Below, piece by piece: positions 15,542-24,068 of a stretch of 33,144 nt of DNA. A model generated the notes under the pieces. The model had not been told where the DNA came from and searched no databases. It saw nothing but the letters and a program-made list of their open reading frames with translations. The position numbers were made by a program, and so were the translations under genes. The number at the start of each line of letters is the position of its first letter. Within the stretch, counting starts at the first letter, position 1. Source of the stretch: Chloroflexota bacterium (GTDB taxonomy: Bacteria; Chloroflexota; Anaerolineae; Anaerolineales; UBA11579); the NCBI GenBank assembly GCA_023485685.1, contig JAMCZK010000011.1, positions 1 through 33,144 on the forward strand, written 5' to 3'.

Positions 15542-15897
15542 CCTTTTCCTTTTTCTTTGTAACGCGCATCGATGATGTCGCTTTCTTCGATCTTCTCTTG
15601 CTTTCGTTTCTGCTCTTCCGTACGCTCGAGGTTGGCGCGATGTTCCTCAACGATCTCTTGAGGGCAAAGGTCCAAGAACAGCGTGTTCGCCAGCCACAGC
15701 ACAAAGGCGTCGTCGACGATCGGGATGGCGAAGTCCAGTGGCGAAAACAAATAGATCAATGAGAAAACAGGCAATGCTTTAAGCAGCAAGCTTATGCGCC
15801 GGTCGGCCAGCAAGCGCACGATTAGGCGGATCTGCATGCCGAAACTGCCGAACATATCCCCTTCGTATTTGGATACCAAGCGACGTTTTGGGTTCAT
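15538..15897 (-). CDS. DUF1232-type small membrane protein
   Basis: A 119-residue protein. The central part SLIYLFSPLDFAIPIVDDAFVLW matches the DUF1232 pattern (hydrophobic segment, SPxD, then DDA). The C terminus is a charged, probably coiled segment rich in Glu/Lys/Arg (ERTEEQKRKQEKIEES). The open frame extends 58 codons upstream, but that part is translated dispersed repeat. ATG 15897 with AGGAGAGG just before it is clearly the start. First gene of the operon with the sugar dehydrogenase. Function of DUF1232 proteins is not established. Confidence 0.8.
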   Translation of the reverse strand: MNPKRRLVSKYEGDMFGSFGMQIRLIVRLLADRRISLLLKALPVFSLIYLFSPLDFAIPIVDDAFVLWLANTLFLDLCPQEIVEEHRANLERTEEQKRKQEKIEESDIIDARYKEKGKG

Positions 15898-15934
15898 AGC
15901 CTCTCCTATAGAGAACGAATCACAACCAGAATCG

Positions 15935-15940
15935 ATTATA
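15935..15940 (-). promoter_or_regulatory. -10 box for the DUF1232-dehydrogenase-phosphatase operon
   Basis: A perfect TATAAT on the minus strand (15940-15935), predicting a leader of about 30 nt that includes the AGGAGAGG ribosome site. No clear -35 hexamer; the upstream sequence is a repeat. Confidence 0.5.
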
Positions 15941-15958
15941 GCCTGTTGCGAAACACTG

Positions 15959-16042
15959 AACCTTGCGAAGGTTTTATTTGAGGCGAAACGGATAGCAAGT
16001 CCAACCCATTCGCTTCGCTCAGGGCAGGCTCTTCGCAAGGTT
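15959..16042. repeat. Dispersed TTCGCTTCGCTCAGGGCAGGCTC-type repeat
   Basis: Bounded by a 12-bp perfect inverted repeat (AACCTTGCGAAG at 15959-15970, CTTCGCAAGGTT at 16031-16042), with a second pair GATAGCAA/TTGCTATC (15991-15998, 16041-16048). The 16-mer CATTCGCTTCGCTCAG (16007-16022) is shared with 2029-2044. In one minus-strand frame it translates to ACPERSEW, a peptide well known as an artefact of this intergenic repeat class. It lies between two divergent genes. Confidence 0.7.
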
Positions 16043-16056
16043 GCTATCACTAAGGT

Positions 16057-16062
16057 TACAAT
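16057..16062 (+). promoter_or_regulatory. Candidate leaderless -10 box of the first EamA gene
   Basis: TACAAT ends 7 nt before the ATG at 16070; no Shine-Dalgarno sequence is present in between. The -35 region falls within the dispersed repeat and is weak. Confidence 0.45.
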
Positions 16063-16069
16063 CGCCGCC

Positions 16070-16972
16070 ATGCCAGGACGTCGCAGACCACACTGGACCG
16101 CCTATCTGGCGCTTTCCATCGGCATCCTCACCCTCGGCTTCTCCGCCATTTTTGCTCGTTGGGCGGCGGCACCCGGCCCGGTCTTCAGCTTCTATCGCAT
16201 GGCCATTGGCACGGTTGCTTTAGCCATTCCATTTGCAACTCGGTTAAACCGTAAACGCGCCATCTCCAGTAGGGGTTTCCTTCTGGCTCTGCTCGCCGGC
16301 GTCTTCTTTGCGTTGGATTTGGCATCCTGGGCCACCGGTATTTCGCTGGCAGGCGCCACCATCCCCACTTTGCTTGGAAACATGGCGCCGGTAGTGGTGG
16401 CGCTCGGAGCGTGGTTGGTGTTCAAAGAGAAGTTGAAAGCCAGTTTCTGGCTCGGCCTGTTATTGGCCATCGGCGGGGTGATCACCGTGCTTAATCTGGA
16501 TTTTAGCCAGGGTCTCGAACTGCGTCCGGGCACGTTGTTCGGTTTGGCTTCCGCGTTTTTCTATGGCGTGTATTTTCTTATCACCCAAAAGGGTCGCGAC
16601 CAGTTGGACGCACTGAGTTTCTTTTGGCTCGCCACGCTGAGTTCCACACTCACCCTGCTCGTCTTGAGCCTGTGGTTCAACCTTCCACTCACGGGCTATT
16701 CGACATTTACTTATGTGAATTTTCTGGCGGCGGGTCTCATTGTTCAGGGGGTCGGCTGGCTGGCCATCAACTATGCACAAGGTTACCTGCCCGCCTCATT
16801 GGTCGCGCCTACCCTGCTTTCACAGCCGGTGCTCACCGCCATCCTCGCCGGGCCATTGCTGGACGAGCGATTCTCGCTGATGGAGTGGCTGGGCGTCGCA
16901 GTAGTTGTACTCGGAATTGTTATCGTTCACCGCAGCCATCAGATATCGAAGCCGGTCGAGCCCGGCCTCTAA
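16070..16972 (+). CDS. EamA/DMT-superfamily transporter
   Basis: A 300-residue inner-membrane protein with about 10 membrane helices arranged as two EamA repeats. The first begins ILTLGFSAIFARWAAAPGPV and includes the PVVVALGAWLVFKEKL block; the second has FFYGVYFLITQKGRD and ends QPVLTAILAGPLLDERFS. DMT proteins export or import small metabolites such as amino acids or nucleobases; the substrate cannot be read here. The long open frame upstream is repeat-derived. ATG 16070 starts at a basic N terminus directly before the first helix. A second EamA gene follows 13 nt later. Confidence 0.9.
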   Translation: MPGRRRPHWTAYLALSIGILTLGFSAIFARWAAAPGPVFSFYRMAIGTVALAIPFATRLNRKRAISSRGFLLALLAGVFFALDLASWATGISLAGATIPTLLGNMAPVVVALGAWLVFKEKLKASFWLGLLLAIGGVITVLNLDFSQGLELRPGTLFGLASAFFYGVYFLITQKGRDQLDALSFFWLATLSSTLTLLVLSLWFNLPLTGYSTFTYVNFLAAGLIVQGVGWLAINYAQGYLPASLVAPTLLSQPVLTAILAGPLLDERFSLMEWLGVAVVVLGIVIVHRSHQISKPVEPGL

Positions 16973-16985
16973 CTTCAAAGGAAGC

Positions 16986-17927
16986 GTGACAAACCAATCT
17001 GAGAACCCATCGCCTGCACAGGCGCGGCTGGACCCGGTGGGTCTCGGCAACCTGCTCGTTGTATATCTTGTATGGAGCAGCACTTATCTCGCCATCCGCC
17101 TTGCCGTACGCGAAGGCGCGGGGTTCCCGCCATTCACGATGGGATTCATGCGCGCCGCGCTGGCCGGAATCCTGCTGCTGGCCTGGGCGCGGCTGCGCGG
17201 CCAGCAGTTGAAGCTCACCCGCCAGGAACTCATTACCCTGGCCGCCTCCGGCGTGTTGCTGTGGGTCGGCGGAAACGGCCTGGTCACCTTTGCTGAACAA
17301 CGCGCCGATTCCGGTTTAGCCGCGCTCATGGTGGCTGCTTCACCCATTTGGGCGGCGTTGCTGGAAGCAATTATCGACCGGCGCCTGCCATCTTTTCAAT
17401 TGGTCCTTGCATTGCTTGTTGGCTTCGCGGGTATCGCCTTGTTGACCGCGCCAGCTCTCATGTCCGGCGTTTGCGCAGACACCGTCGCCATTCTGGCATT
17501 GATCGGCGCGCCGCTCACCTGGGCCGCCGGGTCCGTGCTGCAAGCCCGGCGGCCTGTTAAACACAATCCTCGCGTCAGCTCCGCTTATCAAATGGCTTTC
17601 GGCGCCGTTGGATTTGCAGTTGTAGTCTGGCTGCTAAAAGAACCGGTGCCCACGCCCACGCAGGAAGCCTGGTTGGCCTGGGCATATCTGGTTATCTTCG
17701 GGTCGCTCTTTGCCTTCACCGCCTACGTCACAGCTCTGCGCCTGCTTCCCACACGGATCGTAATGACCTACGCATACGTCAATCCGGTCCTGGCAATTCT
17801 GCTGGGTTACTTCGTCCTCAACGAGTCCATCACTATTTGGACGATCGCCGGCACAGTTCTAGTTTTGCTAGGAGTAGCCGGAGTCTTCCGCGAACGCCAG
17901 GCGCAACGCAAAGGCGCCAGTCACTGA
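16986..17927 (+). CDS. EamA/DMT-superfamily transporter (second tandem copy)
   Basis: A 313-residue protein with about 10 membrane helices in two EamA units: NLLVVYLVWSSTYLAIRLAV, then SPIWAALLEAIIDRRLP, and later YVNPVLAILLGYFVLNESI. The sequence type is the RhaT/YdcZ-like drug/metabolite exporter group and differs clearly from its upstream neighbour, so this is not a recent duplication. GTG 16986 is chosen because AAAGGAAG lies just before it and it follows the previous stop by 13 nt. An in-frame ATG further upstream would lie inside the previous gene. Probably co-transcribed with the first EamA gene, perhaps giving a pair of exporters. Confidence 0.88.
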   Translation: MTNQSENPSPAQARLDPVGLGNLLVVYLVWSSTYLAIRLAVREGAGFPPFTMGFMRAALAGILLLAWARLRGQQLKLTRQELITLAASGVLLWVGGNGLVTFAEQRADSGLAALMVAASPIWAALLEAIIDRRLPSFQLVLALLVGFAGIALLTAPALMSGVCADTVAILALIGAPLTWAAGSVLQARRPVKHNPRVSSAYQMAFGAVGFAVVVWLLKEPVPTPTQEAWLAWAYLVIFGSLFAFTAYVTALRLLPTRIVMTYAYVNPVLAILLGYFVLNESITIWTIAGTVLVLLGVAGVFRERQAQRKGASH

Positions 17928-17977
17928 GAACCCTCTGTCTATTTAGCGGCCAGTGAAACCAGGCCAACGCGGGCTCG

Positions 17978-17983
17978 TATAAT
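17978..17983 (+). promoter_or_regulatory. -10 box of the small membrane protein gene
   Basis: Perfect TATAAT with predicted start near 17990 and a leader of about 30 nt carrying CAGGAGG. The -35 region is weak. Confidence 0.5.
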
Positions 17984-18018
17984 TACATTGACTGCTTTTA
18001 TTATGTACAGGAGGACGT

Positions 18019-18570
18019 ATGGACGTTGATCGCAGATCTAATTTAGCCTTTGGCTTGATCCTATTGCTGATCGGCGGCTTTTTTCTTGCCGCCCAGTTAT
18101 TCCCACAATTGAATGAAATGATACGCATCGATTACGCCTGGCCTCTTTGGGTCGTTGGCATCGGCATGATCTTCCTGGTCATGGCCATTGCCGTGCGCGC
18201 GCCAGGTCTGGCCGTACCTGCCTCTATCATTTCCGGAATCGGAGCTATCCTTTATTATCAGAACAGCACAGGCCGGTGGGAATCTTGGGCTTACGTCTGG
18301 ACCTTAATTCCCGGCTTCGTCGGAGTCGGCGTCCTAATTATGAATCTGCTCGAAGGCCGCCCAGGCCAGGGATTAAGGGAGGGTTTCGGCATGATCCTGG
18401 TCAGCCTGGTCATGTTCGGCATTTTTGGCAGCTTCCTGGGCGGACCCGCCACCCTCAGCCAGCTCTGGCCGCTGCTGCTGATTGGCTTGGGTGTATGGAT
18501 CATGCTGCAAGGGCGGATCAACGTGCGCAGGGAAGCGAAAACAAAACGGAACGAAACCGAAGCGGAGTAG
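18019..18570 (+). CDS. Small LiaF/DUF5668-like membrane protein
   Basis: A 183-residue protein with about five hydrophobic segments. The opening LAFGLILLLIGGFFLAAQL followed by WPLWVVGIGMIFL, and a second similar unit GMILVSLVMFGIFG with LWPLLLIGLGVWIM, matches the pattern of the membrane part of LiaF/DUF5668 proteins. It lacks a C-terminal soluble domain and ends in a short charged tail. LiaF-type proteins modulate envelope-stress kinases, but this short form has no visible signalling domain, so a role is not assigned. A CAGGAGG ribosome site precedes the ATG. Confidence 0.75.
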   Translation: MDVDRRSNLAFGLILLLIGGFFLAAQLFPQLNEMIRIDYAWPLWVVGIGMIFLVMAIAVRAPGLAVPASIISGIGAILYYQNSTGRWESWAYVWTLIPGFVGVGVLIMNLLEGRPGQGLREGFGMILVSLVMFGIFGSFLGGPATLSQLWPLLLIGLGVWIMLQGRINVRREAKTKRNETEAE

Positions 18571-18593
18571 CGTAAACACCACGCTTGCCGCGA

Positions 18594-18599
18594 TATAAT
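18594..18599 (+). promoter_or_regulatory. -10 box upstream of moaA
   Basis: Perfect TATAAT. The predicted transcript start (near 18606) would give a leader of about 64 nt containing a strong hairpin before the moaA ATG. No good -35 hexamer. Confidence 0.5.
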
Positions 18600-18618
18600 T
18601 GATTTTGCAGTGAAGCAT

Positions 18619-18650
18619 AGCGCTGGCGCAGTGAGGCTGCGCCAGTCGCT
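18619..18650 (+). other. Stem-loop in the moaA leader
   Basis: CTGGCGCAG (18623-18631) pairs with CTGCGCCAG (18637-18645), 5-nt loop. The stem extends by AGCG/CGCT after a single bulged T. No T tract follows, so it is not a terminator as it stands. It is too small for the known molybdenum-cofactor riboswitch. It sits 20 nt before the start codon, where it could influence translation. Confidence 0.65.
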
Positions 18651-18669
18651 TTCAATAGAAATTGTCGCC

Positions 18670-19677
<1,008 letters not shown>

Positions 19678-19679
19678 CC

Positions 19680-20411
19680 ATGTTTTCGAAGCAGATTACC
19701 ACCATCGTCTTCGACCTGGATGATACGCTGCGTTACAGCGATCCCCACGCGCACAATTTTTTCTGCGATTTTGCCGAGACCCTGGGTGGACCTTTCAATC
19801 GGGAGCAACGGCGTGCCGCCCAACGCTGGGAGCATCGCTATTGGGCCAACTCCGACGATCTGTTGGCCGACATCGAGATTTTCACCCAGGGCAGTGAAGC
19901 CTTCTGGCTGAATTACAGCCAGCGGCATTTGCAGGCGTTAGGGTTCCAACCGACGGAAGCCGGGCGCCTGGCGCCGGTTGCGCACACGCATATGCGCGAC
20001 AATTACAAACCGGTCAGCCGCGTGCACGCGGAGACCATTGGGGCGCTAAAGGAATTTCGAAACTATGGCTATTTGCTGGGCGTGATCACCAATCGCAGCA
20101 AGCCCATCTACAGTGAAATGTACACGATTGGCTTGGACTTGCATTTTGATTTCTATTTAACCGGCAGCCAATTGGGCGCTTACAAGCCGCGCAAGGAGAT
20201 CTTTGAAAACCTGGTCGCCTTCACCGGCCACTCCAAAGATGAGTTACTGTACATCGGCGACAATTATTATGCCGATGTAGTCGGCGCCCGCAGCGCGGGC
20301 ATTGAAGCTGCGCTGCTCAACTGGAACGATCTTTATGCAGATGTGGATTGTCCGAGCATCCGCTCAATCCCGGAATTGCTGCCGCTGCTCCAGCCTCAGT
20401 TTGTTTCCTGA
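19680..20411 (+). CDS. HAD-superfamily hydrolase (phosphatase-like)
   Basis: A 243-residue HAD protein. Motif I is FDLDDT (nucleophile D12, acid D14), motif II lies in GVITNRSKP, motif III is the Lys in YKPRKEIF, and motif IV is GDNYYAD. The helical insertion after motif I (about 25-105) is a C1-type cap with an unusual aromatic-rich stretch (RWEHRYWANSDD). Likely a small-molecule phosphatase of the phosphoglycolate/nucleotidase type; substrate cannot be assigned. It starts 2 nt after the moaA stop and overlaps the next gene by one base (TGATG), so it is in the moaA operon. Confidence 0.88.
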   Translation: MFSKQITTIVFDLDDTLRYSDPHAHNFFCDFAETLGGPFNREQRRAAQRWEHRYWANSDDLLADIEIFTQGSEAFWLNYSQRHLQALGFQPTEAGRLAPVAHTHMRDNYKPVSRVHAETIGALKEFRNYGYLLGVITNRSKPIYSEMYTIGLDLHFDFYLTGSQLGAYKPRKEIFENLVAFTGHSKDELLYIGDNYYADVVGARSAGIEAALLNWNDLYADVDCPSIRSIPELLPLLQPQFVS

Positions 20412-21013
20412 TGGCAAAACGTCTGCCACGCGATTTCTTTGCCCAGCCGACGATCAAAGTTGCCCGTCAACTCCTCGGCTGCGTCCTGGTGCGCATCGAC
20501 AAGACTAACGGGCGCAGCCAGCGCGTGTCGGGAATCATCACGGAGACCGAGGCTTATTGTGGGGAGGAAGACCTGGGCTGCCACGCCAAAGCTGGGCGCA
20601 CCAAGCGCACCGAAGTCATGTACGGCCCGCCCGGCTTTGCCTACATATACTTTACCTACGGCAACCATTGGCTCTTCAATTGCATCACCCAGGCAGAGGG
20701 AGAGCCGCATGCCGTTTTGATCCGCGCCATTCAACCACTGGAAGGAATGAAGCTGGTTGCCAGGCGCCGCCGCGGGCAGCCCGAAGCCCGCTGGACGGAT
20801 GGCCCCGGCAAACTGACCAAAGCCTTAGCACTGGATGGAAACTACAATGGAACGGACCTGACCGCTTCCAAAGCTATAATATTCATTGAAGCCGGGAAGC
20901 CGGTGCCTGATCACCAGGTAACTGTCGGCCCCAGAATCGGCCTTTACACAGTTCCTGAGCCCTGGAAAAGCAAACCCTGGCGCTTTTTAGCCGCTTTGCC
21001 AAAGAAAATTTGA
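20411..21013 (+). CDS. DNA-3-methyladenine glycosylase (AAG/Mpg family)
   Basis: A 200-residue base-excision repair enzyme that removes alkylated purines from DNA. Diagnostic blocks: DFFAQPTIKVARQLLG at the N terminus, the catalytic-acid block ITETEAYCGEEDLGCHA, the aromatic intercalation region GFAYIYFTYGNHWLFNCI, and GPGKLTKALAL. The active-site Glu in TETEAY and the Tyr residues are present. The start at 20411 overlaps the HAD stop codon (TGATG); an upstream in-frame start would lie in the HAD gene. Fits the moaA-HAD-Mpg-fabI run by spacing, not by function. Confidence 0.94.
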   Translation: MAKRLPRDFFAQPTIKVARQLLGCVLVRIDKTNGRSQRVSGIITETEAYCGEEDLGCHAKAGRTKRTEVMYGPPGFAYIYFTYGNHWLFNCITQAEGEPHAVLIRAIQPLEGMKLVARRRRGQPEARWTDGPGKLTKALALDGNYNGTDLTASKAIIFIEAGKPVPDHQVTVGPRIGLYTVPEPWKSKPWRFLAALPKKI

Positions 21014-21022
21014 GGAGAAGAG

Positions 21023-21835
21023 ATGAACAAATTGCTTGAAGGGAAGAATGCCCTGGTTTTCGGGGTGGCCAACGAGCGCTCGATTGCCTGGGGGGTGACC
21101 AAAGCGCTGCACGAGCACGGCGCCAACATCGGCCTGAGCTACGCTGGAGAGATCCTCAAGAAGCGTGTTGTGCCTTTGGCGGAATCCATCGGCTCAACCT
21201 TTGTCGAGGAATGCGATGTAACCAAGGACGAAGACATCGCTAAAGTGGCGGAGAAAGCCAAGGCTGCATTCGGCGAGATTGATATCTTGGTGCATGCCAT
21301 CGCCTTCGCCAACCGCGAAGAGCTGAGCGGCCCTTACTACGACACCAGCCGCGCTGGTTTCCATCTGGCTATGGATATCAGTGTGTTCTCCTTCACCGCC
21401 TTGGCCAAGGCCTTCCAGCCTATGCTGAGACCGGGCGCTTCGCTAATGACCATGACCTACTACGGCTCGCAGAAAGCAGTGCCCAGCTACAACGTGATGG
21501 GTGTAGCCAAGGCCGCCCTGGAAGCTTCCGTGCGCTATATGGCGCGTGACTTCGGCCCGCAGAAGATTCGCGTGAATGCCATTTCCGCCGGCCCCATCCG
21601 CACCCTGGCGGCGGCCGGCGTCTCTGGCTTCAAAGGCCTCTATGGCCGCTTCGCTGAAGTAGCTCCTCTTCGGGAGAACGTAACCATTGACGACGTAGGC
21701 AATGCCGCCCTCTTCCTTGCCTCTGATCTTTCGGCGCGCATCACCGGCGAAGTCCTCTACGTGGATTCTGGTTTCAACATCATCGGGATCGCTGAAGACA
21801 GCGCTGAAAGCAAAGGAGAGGCAGCCACCGCCTGA
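21023..21835 (+). CDS. fabI: Enoyl-[acyl-carrier-protein] reductase FabI
   Basis: Catalyses the last reduction in each round of type II fatty acid synthesis, using NAD(P)H. A 270-residue SDR protein with the FabI-type cofactor motif [12 protein letters not shown] and the atypical active site Y146, Y156 and K163 (YNVMGVAK), which fall at the same positions as in the E. coli enzyme. [10 protein letters not shown] is the substrate-loop block. The ribosome site GAGGAGAAG is strong. It starts 9 nt after the Mpg gene and overlaps the bactofilin start by one base, so membrane-lipid synthesis is translationally coupled to a cytoskeletal protein. AcpS, which activates its carrier protein, lies at 31116. 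Confidence 0.96.
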   Translation: MNKLLEGKNALVFGVANERSIAWGVTKALHEHGANIGLSYAGEILKKRVVPLAESIGSTFVEECDVTKDEDIAKVAEKAKAAFGEIDILVHAIAFANREELSGPYYDTSRAGFHLAMDISVFSFTALAKAFQPMLRPGASLMTMTYYGSQKAVPSYNVMGVAKAALEASVRYMARDFGPQKIRVNAISAGPIRTLAAAGVSGFKGLYGRFAEVAPLRENVTIDDVGNAALFLASDLSARITGEVLYVDSGFNIIGIAEDSAESKGEAATA

Positions 21836-22389
21836 TGTTCCGCCGCAAGTCGAACGTTCCTCAGCAGACAGCGCCTCAGCCCATCGAACGCATCACCTCG
21901 GTGGTGGCCGATGGCATCAGCCTGCGCGGCAAGCTCACCGGCGCAGGCGGTGTGCGCATCGAGGGCGCCTACGACGGCGACATCGAGCTGGATGGCTTGC
22001 TGGTGATCGGTCCAACCGGCCGCGTTACCTGCCCGAAATTGAAGGCACGCCACGTGATCGTGGCCGGCGCGCTGCGCGGCGATATCCTGGCGGAAAAAGT
22101 TGAAATCCGCGCCGGCGGCCGCGTGTGGGGAGACGTGATCACCGTAGCCATGTCCACCGAAGAAGGCGCATTCCTGCGCGGCCAAATCCAGATGGAAGAG
22201 AAGGTCCATCTGGGCATTACGCGCCCGGTAATCGAAGCCGCCCAGGCGGATAATGGGACTGAGGAGCAAGATATTGCGGCGCCAGCTTCCCAAGCTGAGG
22301 GGAAAGAAACTGCATCTGCTCCTGGAGCCCCTGCCAGCCAAGAACCCGCAAAATTCAAGCGCAAGGATAAGAGGAAGACGAAGGGTTAA
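21835..22389 (+). CDS. Bactofilin (polymer-forming cytoskeletal protein)
   Basis: A 184-residue cytoplasmic bactofilin that polymerises into filaments without nucleotide. The core (about 15-115) shows the strand repeats GISLRGKLTGAGGVRIEGAY, DGDIELDGLLVIGPTG and LRGDILAEKVEIRAGGRVWG. An N-terminal disordered tail (RRKSNVPQQTAPQP) and a long charged C-terminal tail (FKRKDKRKTKG) flank it, as in typical bactofilins. The start codon overlaps the fabI stop (TGATG). A bidirectional terminator follows. It shares the repeat fold with the exported protein at 11838-13142 but has no signal peptide or membrane segments. Confidence 0.92.
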   Translation: MFRRKSNVPQQTAPQPIERITSVVADGISLRGKLTGAGGVRIEGAYDGDIELDGLLVIGPTGRVTCPKLKARHVIVAGALRGDILAEKVEIRAGGRVWGDVITVAMSTEEGAFLRGQIQMEEKVHLGITRPVIEAAQADNGTEEQDIAAPASQAEGKETASAPGAPASQEPAKFKRKDKRKTKG

Positions 22390-22395
22390 GGTAAA

Positions 22396-22426
22396 GAAAA
22401 TCCGCACCATTTGGTGCAGATTTTTT
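22396..22426. terminator. Bidirectional terminator between bactofilin and uspA genes
   Basis: GAAAATC-C-GCACC (22396-22408) pairs with GGTGC-A-GATTTT (22413-22424) around ATTT with one C/A mismatch. T6 follows on the plus strand, and an A-rich flank gives T residues on the minus strand. It lies between two convergent genes. Confidence 0.85.
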
Positions 22427-22441
22427 GTTGTGGGAGACTGT

Positions 22442-22909
22442 CTATCCTTCAGCGCGAATTAGCAACAACGGGCGATCGATCTTGTGCAGCACGCCACTGG
22501 TTACACTGCCATAAAACACGCGCTGCAGGCCGGTCCGGCCGTGGCTGGTCATGGCGATCAGGTCGGCGTTCTTTTCGCGGGCCACGTTAACCACAGTGTT
22601 CACGGGGTCGCCGCGCTGAACCACATGTTCGGTGGCGATACCTTTCTTCTCCAGCTCTTTTGCTTTGCCCTCGAGGTACTCGGCCGCGCCCTCCTCAGCG
22701 GCTTTCAGGCTCTTCCAGTAGAGTTCTAACTCCTGGGGCGGAGGCGTGACCATCATGCTTACGCTGGGGGTAAAGCCTGCCGCCGCCGGCTCGATGACCT
22801 CCAGCAAGATGACCGTGCTTTTGCTTTGCGAAGCCAAGGACTCAACGTGGGGCATTATTTTTTCGGCGCGGGTGGAACCATCCAGGGGAACCAATATGCG
22901 TTTATACAT
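22442..22909 (-). CDS. Universal stress protein, UspA family
   Basis: A 155-residue single Usp domain starting YKRILVPLDGST. The C-terminal ATP-binding signature G-x2-G-x9-G-S/T is visible in SHGRTGLQRVFYGSVTSG, so it belongs to the nucleotide-binding type. These small cytoplasmic proteins rise under starvation or stress; the biochemical role varies. A Pro-rich loop (MMVTPPPQELEL) around residue 55 is longer than in E. coli UspA. AGGAGG precedes the ATG and a promoter-like sequence is upstream. Confidence 0.93.
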   Translation of the reverse strand: MYKRILVPLDGSTRAEKIMPHVESLASQSKSTVILLEVIEPAAAGFTPSVSMMVTPPPQELELYWKSLKAAEEGAAEYLEGKAKELEKKGIATEHVVQRGDPVNTVVNVAREKNADLIAMTSHGRTGLQRVFYGSVTSGVLHKIDRPLLLIRAEG

Positions 22910-22956
22910 AAGACCTCCTGCTAAGCTACAACGAGATGATCTCTTGCTCCACTCTC

Positions 22957-22985
22957 ATTGTACAAGAGATGGCACATTGAATAAA
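22957..22985 (-). promoter_or_regulatory. Candidate promoter of the uspA-type gene
   Basis: On the minus strand TTTATT (22985-22980), 17 nt, TACAAT (22962-22957). The leader is about 40 nt and contains AGGAGGT. Confidence 0.5.
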
Positions 22986-23061
22986 GCAACGAGCCTCAAA
23001 TTGAGGATCAGACACTTTCAACAACGCCGTATGATTATCCTTCGTTATAAAGGAGAGGGGG

Positions 23062-23997
23062 CTAAGCTTTGACTCGTTGGAAGCGTTCGTCTTCCTCCAG
23101 GGTGCGTTTGAGGCCTTCTTCCAAAGTGGTGCGTGGCTGGAAGTTCAGCAATTTTGCCGCCAATTCAGTGTCGGCGCGCATACGCGAGACGCCGGGATCG
23201 TTGCGCGGGGTATATAAGATTTCCACATTGCTATCCGCCGTGTCGAGAATCAGTTGCGCCAAGTCGCGTAGCCGGGTTTCAGTACCACTGCCCACGTTGA
23301 TCACTAATTGATCTACGTCCGGTGCGGTGGCCGCGGCTGTCAGTGCCCGGACCACATCGTTCACATGGATAAAGTCCCGGGTTTGTTTCCCATCGCCATG
23401 AACCACCAGAGAGCCGCCGCGCACTGCCTGGCGCAGCCAATTGGGCACTACCGGCGGGTGCGACGGGGGCAGGTGCTGCCCAGGGCCGTAAGCGTTGAAA
23501 ATGCGCAAACAGACCGTTTCGATGCCCCACAACGACCCAATCGTGCGCACATAATATTCGGAAGCGAGCTTGGAAACCGCGTACGGTGACTTGGGGAACG
23601 GTGGTGCATCCTCAAGGAGCGGCTGATCCTGCTGGTCCCCATACACCGCCCCGGAGGAACCGAACACTACACGGCGTACGCCCACATCGCGCATAGCTTC
23701 CATCAGGCTCACCGTGCCCCCAACGTTGACTTCGGTGTACTCGCGCGGGTACAGCAGCGACTCAGCCACGCTGACTCGCGCAGCCAAATGATAGACGCAA
23801 TCGACATCCTGCAACAGGGTCCATAGCTTGGGCCGGTCGTTGACATCCCCCCGAGTGAAGTGAACATCTTCGTACAATGCTTTGGGGTCCCCGCTGGAAA
23901 GATCGTCCAGGCCGCGCACCAAATGCCCCTCGCGCGCCAACTGGTTCGCCAGGGCCGAGCCCAGGAAGCCCGCCGCCCCGGTGATCAGAAAATTCAT
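23062..23997 (-). CDS. NAD-dependent epimerase/dehydratase (extended SDR, GalE/UDP-glucuronate-epimerase-like)
   Basis: A 311-residue nucleotide-sugar enzyme. The NAD-binding motif is TGAAGFLG (G7, G10, G13) and the catalytic pair is Y139-x3-K143 (SPYAVSKLA), with the Ser of FGSSGAVYGD as third active-site residue. VCLRIFNAYGPGQ and the C-terminal NVGSGTETRLRDLAQLI are typical of the GalE/WbpP group that changes the sugar of UDP- or dTDP-sugars. The substrate is not determined by sequence alone. It stands alone, with a TATAAT box 8 nt before the ATG and no ribosome site, so it is likely leaderless. It could feed sugars to the glycosyltransferase island, though it is 12 kb away. Confidence 0.9.
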   Translation of the reverse strand: MNFLITGAAGFLGSALANQLAREGHLVRGLDDLSSGDPKALYEDVHFTRGDVNDRPKLWTLLQDVDCVYHLAARVSVAESLLYPREYTEVNVGGTVSLMEAMRDVGVRRVVFGSSGAVYGDQQDQPLLEDAPPFPKSPYAVSKLASEYYVRTIGSLWGIETVCLRIFNAYGPGQHLPPSHPPVVPNWLRQAVRGGSLVVHGDGKQTRDFIHVNDVVRALTAAATAPDVDQLVINVGSGTETRLRDLAQLILDTADSNVEILYTPRNDPGVSRMRADTELAAKLLNFQPRTTLEEGLKRTLEEDERFQRVKA

Positions 23998-24005
23998 AGC
24001 AGCGG

Positions 24006-24011
24006 ATTATA
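24006..24011 (-). promoter_or_regulatory. Leaderless -10 box of the epimerase gene
   Basis: Perfect TATAAT on the minus strand (24011-24006), ending 8 nt before the ATG at 23997. Its -35 zone overlaps the -35 of the divergent protease promoter. Confidence 0.6.
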
Positions 24012-24031
24012 GCATCTCAGCAAACCCTTAT

Positions 24032-24061
24032 TTGACGAGCCCGCGGTGCGCCAAGTATGAT
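24032..24061 (+). promoter_or_regulatory. Leaderless promoter of the metalloprotease gene
   Basis: TTGACG (24032-24037), 18 nt, TATGAT (24056-24061), identical in hexamers and spacing to the infC promoter. The predicted transcript start (about 24068) coincides with the ATG at 24069. Confidence 0.7.
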
Positions 24062-24068
24062 GCCAGCC

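Noticed and set aside
15898-16071. Upstream extension of the DUF1232 gene and of the first EamA gene through the shared divergent spacer.
   Set aside because: Both extensions are translations of the dispersed repeat (ACPERSEW-type peptide), and better starts exist at 15897 and 16070.
21757-22410. Minus-strand ORF of 217 codons opposite the bactofilin gene.
   Set aside because: The plus strand carries a canonical bactofilin coupled to fabI; the antisense frame has no ribosome site or known motif.
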